Source: Sphingomonas sp. (GTDB lineage: Bacteria; Pseudomonadota; Alphaproteobacteria; Sphingomonadales; Sphingomonadaceae). From it: a stretch of 64,000 bases of DNA. Of the stretch, positions 59,623 through 64,000 are shown one piece after another. The notes under the pieces were generated by a model. The model did not search any database, was not told where the DNA came from, and saw only the letters and a program-made list of their open reading frames with translations. Both the position numbers and the translations under genes were made by a program. Every line of letters begins with the position of its first letter. The first letter of the stretch is position 1. The DNA lies in assembly GCA_019753375.1 (NCBI GenBank), contig JAIELC010000032.1:1-64000 (forward strand). The letters are read 5' to 3'.

Positions 59623-60594
59623 ATGCGGGTTTTGCTTACAGGATCGTCCGGCTGGCTCGGCCGATTCCTCGCGCCGCGGTTGCGCGCAGCGGGGCATTTC
59701 GTAACCGGACTGGATGTGGCACCCGGCACCGATACGGCCGTGATTGGCACTGTTGCTGATCGTGCCTTGGTCGACCAGGTGTTCGCAGAGTATGAGATCG
59801 ACGCCGTGATCCATTCGGGCGCGCTGCACAAACCCGACATCGCCCGGTACCCGACGCAGGCATTCATCGATGTCAATGTAACGGGGACGCTGAACCTGCT
59901 GGAGGCGGCGGTGGCAGCCAAGGCTAGCCGGTTCATCTTTACATCGACCACGTCGCTTATGATTTCAGAGCGAATCCGGCGTGCGGAGGGCGAGGCAGCA
60001 GTTTGGATTGACGAGACCATGGCGCCGCTTGAACCCCGTAACATCTACGGCGTGACCAAGCTCGCGGCAGAGCATCTGTGTAGATTGTATCATCAATTGC
60101 ACGGCTTGCCCTGCCTGATACTCCGCACAGGACGGTTCTTCCCGGAGGACGATGATACCCATGCCCAACCAGCCGGCGATAATCTGAAGACGAACGAATT
60201 GCTGAATCGCCGGTTGACCGTTGAAGACGCGGCGCGGGCCCATGTGATGGCGCTTGATCGTGCGCCGCAGCTCGGCTTTGATACTTTTATCCTGTCGGCA
60301 CCGATACCTTTTCAGCAAGATGAGGCGAAGGCGCTGAAGGAGGATCCGGCTGCTGTCATCGCGCGGCATTTTCCGGAAGCCGCCGCGCTCTATGCGTCGC
60401 GCGGCTGGGTGCTGCCTGCCACGATTGACCGGGTTTATGATCCCGGGCACGCCGAACGCGCGCTCGGCTTCCGGTGCACGACCGGGTTCGCACAGGCATT
60501 GGCGGCATTGCGCGATGATCGACCGTCACCGTTGCTCCACGACCCCAGCTACACGTCACCAAAAGAACGGCCTTCGGTGACAAGGATCAACTGA
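59623..60594 (+). CDS. NAD-dependent epimerase/dehydratase (extended SDR)
   Basis: 323 residues. Rossmann start VLLTGSSGWLGRFLAPRLRA, IHSGALHKPDIARYPTQAFI, active-site Ser-Tyr-Lys as FTSTTSLM and NIYGVTKLAAEHLCRLYHQL, RTGRFFPEDDDTHAQ. Nucleotide-sugar-type or related; substrate not evident. One base after the hydrolase stop. Confidence 0.88.
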   Translation: MRVLLTGSSGWLGRFLAPRLRAAGHFVTGLDVAPGTDTAVIGTVADRALVDQVFAEYEIDAVIHSGALHKPDIARYPTQAFIDVNVTGTLNLLEAAVAAKASRFIFTSTTSLMISERIRRAEGEAAVWIDETMAPLEPRNIYGVTKLAAEHLCRLYHQLHGLPCLILRTGRFFPEDDDTHAQPAGDNLKTNELLNRRLTVEDAARAHVMALDRAPQLGFDTFILSAPIPFQQDEAKALKEDPAAVIARHFPEAAALYASRGWVLPATIDRVYDPGHAERALGFRCTTGFAQALAALRDDRPSPLLHDPSYTSPKERPSVTRIN

Positions 60595-60679
60595 TCGGCG
60601 TGCCGCCCAATAGCCTGAGACCGGCATTTAATTGCGTCCGGGCTTGTCTGGGCGACTGTTTTGGTTAAGGCCCCGGGCG

Positions 60680-62119
60680 ATGGGATTGGATCCAAAAACA
60701 CTATACGAAAAAATTTGGGACGCTCACGTCGTCGAGCGGCGCGACGATGGTACGTGTCTGATTTATATCGACCGGCATCTGGTCCATGAAGTAACCAGCC
60801 CGCAGGCGTTTGAGGGATTGCGTGTCGCGGGCCGCAAAGTACGCCGCCCGGACCTGACACTGGCCGTTCCCGACCATAATCTGCCGACCAGCCCCCGTGT
60901 CGATATCAATGGCAAGGCGGTTCCAATTGCCGATCCGGAAAGTGCGCAGCAGCTGGATGCCTTGCGCCGAAACGCTCCTGAGTTTGGCATCGACTATATC
61001 GACGCGACCGCACCGGAGCAGGGCATCGTCCATGTTGTGGGTCCCGAACAGGGCTTTACGCTGCCGGGCACGACATTGGTGTGCGGTGACAGCCATACCG
61101 CGGCGCACGGTGCGTTGGGGGCACTGGCGTTCGGTATCGGGACCAGTGAAGTCGAACATGTGCTCGCAACGCAGACCCTGTTGCTCAGCCAATCGAAAAC
61201 AATGGAAGTTCGCGTTGATGGTGAATTAGGGGCCGGCGTCACGGCGAAGGACGTCATCCTTTCCATCATCGGTCGCATCGGGGCTTCGGGCGGTACCGGT
61301 CATGTGATCGAATATACCGGCAAGGTTATCCGCGATCTTTCGATTGAAGGACGGCTGACGATCGCCAATATGTCGATTGAGGCCGGCGCGCGCGCGGGCC
61401 TGATCGCCCCAGATGAGAAGACCTTTGCCTATTTGCAGGGGCGGCCTATGGCCCCGCGCGGCGACGATTGGGACCGGGCGGTCACGTGGTGGCGGGCGCT
61501 GGTGAGCGATCCCGGTGCGCGTTACGATAAACAGGTTTTGATCGATGCGAGCACGATCGCACCGACGCTGACGTGGGGCACCAGCCCCGAAGACACCGTG
61601 GAAATAACCGGCGTGGTGCCCGACCCCGACAGCTTTGCCGATGCCGGCAAACGTGATGCTGCGCGGAAATCATTGGCATATATGGGGCTGACACCGGGGG
61701 TGCGGTTACAGGATGTCGCCATCCAGCATGTGTTTATCGGCAGCTGCACCAACAGCCGGATCGAGGATCTTCGATCCGCCGCTGCAATTGCCAAAGGGCG
61801 CAAGGTTGCCGATGGCGTGCGGGCCATGGTCGTGCCCGGATCGGGACTGGTCAAACGTCAGGCCGAGGCGGAAGGCATCGCGCAGATTTTGATCGATGCC
61901 GGTTTTGACTGGCGCGAGCCTGGCTGTTCGATGTGCCTGGGGATGAACCCAGACAAGGTGCCACCGGGTGAACGCTGTGCTTCCACATCGAATCGAAATT
62001 TCGTAGGACGACAAGGGCCTGGCGCTCGGACGCATCTGGTATCACCGGCCATGGCAGCGGCAGCGGCAATAACCGGTCGCCTGACCGACGTAAGGAACTT
62101 CGCGGGGGGAGACGCCTGA
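60680..62119 (+). CDS. leuC: 3-isopropylmalate dehydratase large subunit
   Basis: 479 residues from ATG 60680 (the sixteen earlier codons are not conserved). [4Fe-4S] enzyme of leucine synthesis; isomerises 2- to 3-isopropylmalate with LeuD. Cluster ligands Cys356 ([12 protein letters not shown]), Cys416 and Cys419 ([11 protein letters not shown]). Also [20 protein letters not shown] and [20 protein letters not shown]. Start ATG follows AAGGCCCCGGGCG, a weak site. Followed by the lactonase gene, then leuD. Confidence 0.97.
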   Translation: MGLDPKTLYEKIWDAHVVERRDDGTCLIYIDRHLVHEVTSPQAFEGLRVAGRKVRRPDLTLAVPDHNLPTSPRVDINGKAVPIADPESAQQLDALRRNAPEFGIDYIDATAPEQGIVHVVGPEQGFTLPGTTLVCGDSHTAAHGALGALAFGIGTSEVEHVLATQTLLLSQSKTMEVRVDGELGAGVTAKDVILSIIGRIGASGGTGHVIEYTGKVIRDLSIEGRLTIANMSIEAGARAGLIAPDEKTFAYLQGRPMAPRGDDWDRAVTWWRALVSDPGARYDKQVLIDASTIAPTLTWGTSPEDTVEITGVVPDPDSFADAGKRDAARKSLAYMGLTPGVRLQDVAIQHVFIGSCTNSRIEDLRSAAAIAKGRKVADGVRAMVVPGSGLVKRQAEAEGIAQILIDAGFDWREPGCSMCLGMNPDKVPPGERCASTSNRNFVGRQGPGARTHLVSPAMAAAAAITGRLTDVRNFAGGDA

Positions 62120-62120
62120 T

Positions 62121-62969
62121 ATGAAACGCGCATTATATTTGCTGATTGCCGGCACGGTATTGAGCGGCATCGCCGCCTACTCCGCCAGCGGCCAGACCGC
62201 GACCAGCACCAAATTGTGGCGGCTCGATTGCGGCGCTGCGCAGGTGAACGATCTGAATGTCTTCAGCGACACCAATGCATATACCGGCATGAAGCGGCGC
62301 TTTACGGCCAGCTGTTATCTGATCAAGCATGGCGATACGTACATGTTGTGGGACACCGGCCTTTCCGCCGCGTTGAAGGGGGCCCCGCTCAGCGACAAGG
62401 TCGCGCTTTCGGCAACGGTAACCGTCACCATCCCGGAACAACTAGCCAAGATTGGCGTCAAGCCCGAAGATATTTCGATCATCGGCATCAGTCATTATCA
62501 TTTCGACCATATCGGTCAGGCGGCTGCGTTTCCGCAAGCTAAACTGTTGATTGGTAAAGGGGATTATGATTCGCTGGCTGCGTCCCCTGCGCTAAATGGA
62601 GCCGATCCGGTGCCGCTGAAAAACTGGTTCGGTGGCACCGGCAAGGCAGAAGCCGTGTCGGGCGACAAGGACATATTTGGCGATGGCAGCGTCACGATGA
62701 TCGACTTGCCCGGACACACGCCGGGCCATCATGGATTGCTGGTCAAACTGGCTGGGATGGGCAACGTGCTGCTGAGTGGCGACGTTGTTCACTTCCAGGA
62801 AAATTATGACACCGGAGGCATACCCGGGTTCAACTATAATCGGGCGGATTCGATTGCGGCGATCGATCGCTTCAAGGGATTGGCCAAAAATCTGAAGGCA
62901 ACAGTGATCATCCAGCATGAGCCGCGCGATATCAGCAAATTGCCCGCGTTCCCGGCAGCTGCTGAATAA
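62121..62969 (+). CDS. Metallo-beta-lactamase-fold lactonase, exported
   Basis: 282 residues with a signal peptide ([18 protein letters not shown]). MBL fold with the Zn motif [13 protein letters not shown] (His125, His127, Asp129, His130), further ligands in [12 protein letters not shown] and [14 protein letters not shown], and [10 protein letters not shown]. Pattern fits the N-acyl-homoserine lactonase (AiiA/AttM) family, here secreted. Lies between leuC and leuD with one-base overlap into leuD, unusual for this pair. Quorum quenching is an inference; a general lactonase role is equally possible. Confidence 0.88.
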   Translation: MKRALYLLIAGTVLSGIAAYSASGQTATSTKLWRLDCGAAQVNDLNVFSDTNAYTGMKRRFTASCYLIKHGDTYMLWDTGLSAALKGAPLSDKVALSATVTVTIPEQLAKIGVKPEDISIIGISHYHFDHIGQAAAFPQAKLLIGKGDYDSLAASPALNGADPVPLKNWFGGTGKAEAVSGDKDIFGDGSVTMIDLPGHTPGHHGLLVKLAGMGNVLLSGDVVHFQENYDTGGIPGFNYNRADSIAAIDRFKGLAKNLKATVIIQHEPRDISKLPAFPAAAE

Positions 62970-63598
62970 TGGAAGCTGTGACGAAGGTAGACGGCGGCGC
63001 CTATCCATGGGGCGCCAAGAATGTCGATACCGACGTGATTATACCAGCGCAGTGGCTCAAGACGATCAGCCGATCTGGCCTGGGTAAGGGCGCCTTTGAA
63101 TCGGTTCGCACCGAAGCGGGCAATATATTTGACGATCCACGCTACGCGGGAAGCCCGATCCTTATCGCAGGCGACAATTTTGGTTGTGGGTCCAGCCGCG
63201 AACACGCAGCCTGGGCGCTGGCCGATATGGGCGTGAAGGCGGTCATCGCCCCCAGCTTTTCGGATATTTTTTCAGGCAACGCCTTTAAAAACGGCATCGT
63301 CACCGTTGTGTTGCCGCAGGAAGCGATCGACCGGCTGCTCGACGTCGCCAAGGATCAACCAATCAGCGTCGATCTGGAAACCATGACGGTGACCACCCCC
63401 TTTCAGGACCGTTTTACCTTTGCCCTCGATCCGTTTCGTCGTGCCTGCCTGATGGAGGGACTGGACGAGATTGGCCTGACGCTGGCAAGGGATCAGGCGA
63501 TTACAACCTATGAGGCCGGTGTCAGCGCACAGCGGCCATGGATGATCCGGGAGAGAAATGATGCGGGCTCTGCTATCGAAGGCGCCGGGCGGTCCTGA
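62969..63598 (+). CDS. leuD: 3-isopropylmalate dehydratase small subunit
   Basis: 209 residues. Partner of LeuC. Landmarks are [40 protein letters not shown] and [20 protein letters not shown]. The C-terminus ends in [12 protein letters not shown] and its last 38 bases lie over the start of the next gene. ATG shares one base with the lactonase stop. Confidence 0.95.
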   Translation: MEAVTKVDGGAYPWGAKNVDTDVIIPAQWLKTISRSGLGKGAFESVRTEAGNIFDDPRYAGSPILIAGDNFGCGSSREHAAWALADMGVKAVIAPSFSDIFSGNAFKNGIVTVVLPQEAIDRLLDVAKDQPISVDLETMTVTTPFQDRFTFALDPFRRACLMEGLDEIGLTLARDQAITTYEAGVSAQRPWMIRERNDAGSAIEGAGRS

Positions 63599-64000
63599 AA
63601 CCCTTGTCATTGACGATCTGCCCGATCCGGTAGCCGGCAAGGGCCAGGTCATTGTCGCCGTCAAAGCATGCGCCATCAACTATCCTGACGTGCTGATCAT
63701 CGAAGACAAATATCAGTTCCGTCCTGAGCGCCCGTTTGCGCCGGGGGGAGAAATATCCGGCGTTGTCGAAAGTGTTGGCGAAGGCGTGACGACCCTGGCG
63801 GTTGGCGATCGCGTGCTTGGAACGATCGGCAATGGAGGCTTGGTCGAAAAAGTCGCCGTTGATGCCTCTCGATTATATCCGTTGCCAGATGGCCGCAGTT
63901 TTGAAGACGGGTCGGCGTTGCTGCTAACCTATGCGACCACGATCCATGCGTTGCTTGATCGCGGGCACCTGAAGGAAGGCCAGACGCTGTTGGTACTGGG
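63561..64000 (+). CDS. NADPH:quinone oxidoreductase family protein, 3' truncated by window
   Basis: Open from ATG 63561 to the right edge (about 146 residues seen). MDR/zinc-free ADH fold: [77 protein letters not shown]. Ribosome site GGGAGAG. Overlaps leuD by 38 bases in another frame. The NADP-binding GxGxxG lies beyond the window. Confidence 0.9.
   Translation, partial: MRALLSKAPGGPETLVIDDLPDPVAGKGQVIVAVKACAINYPDVLIIEDKYQFRPERPFAPGGEISGVVESVGEGVTTLAVGDRVLGTIGNGGLVEKVAVDASRLYPLPDGRSFEDGSALLLTYATTIHALLDRGHLKEGQTLLVL

Overview
The window looks like a chromosomal stretch from an alphaproteobacterium of the Sphingomonadales (Sphingomonas/Sphingopyxis-like). This is inferred from the high G+C, the ispH-thrB-rnhA and aroQ-accB-accC orders, a split glycine decarboxylase (gcvPA/gcvPB), a fused ThiS-ThiG, an EcfG-type stress promoter in front of a CsbD gene, and small families such as DUF5076, DUF427 and YegP. 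It is densely coding and mostly housekeeping. I see no prophage, insertion sequence, CRISPR array, tRNA or rRNA.

Layout. 1-6.2 kb: the 3' part of glyS, interrupted in frame by two palindromic repeats, then ppdK and a small overlapping cluster (chorismate-lyase-like, DUF1214, DUF1254) closed by a two-way terminator. 6.3-13.4 kb, minus strand: a Tad/Flp pilus block cpaA-cpaB-cpaC-cpaD-cpaE-tadB-tadC that lacks both the cpaF/tadA ATPase and a pilin gene. 13.5-19.4 kb: a hydrolase, an FAD amine oxidoreductase, YegP, the ispH-thrB-rnhA operon, a lipoprotein and a DHCW cupin. 19.4-25.4 kb: a tandem glycine riboswitch heading gcvT-gcvH-gcvPA-gcvPB plus two small genes. 25.4-36.4 kb: a DMT transporter, an archaeal-type ProRS, patatin, Spx/ArsC-like and DUF427 genes, an XRE regulator with its membrane partner, panB, YfgM-like, bamB, der, TusA-like and Hpt genes.

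36.4-48.9 kb, minus strand: DUF418, nitroreductase, bfr and bfd (behind a palindromic Fur-like site), purL, two membrane or hydrolase genes, an S9 peptidase, the fatty-acid and aromatic genes accC-accB-aroQ, an HCCA-isomerase-like gene and an SDR. 49-52 kb: thiSG, two small exported Cys-rich proteins, a lipoprotein hydrolase and the stress gene csbD. 52-64 kb: an ALS-like TPP enzyme and an aldehyde dehydrogenase divergent from an SMP-30 lactonase, a VIT family transporter, a CoA-transferase operon split by DUF5076, an epimerase, leuC and leuD separated by a secreted metallo-beta-lactamase-fold lactonase, and the 5' part of a quinone oxidoreductase cut by the window end.

The most unusual signals are the in-frame palindromes and the AT-rich mosaic block in glyS, repeats of the same family placed at the translation start of gcvPA and in the ppdK leader, the ThiS-ThiG fusion that buries the ThiS Gly-Gly tail, the 54-residue exported peptide with five cysteines, and the incomplete Tad locus. 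I found no clear, wholly new multi-gene system.
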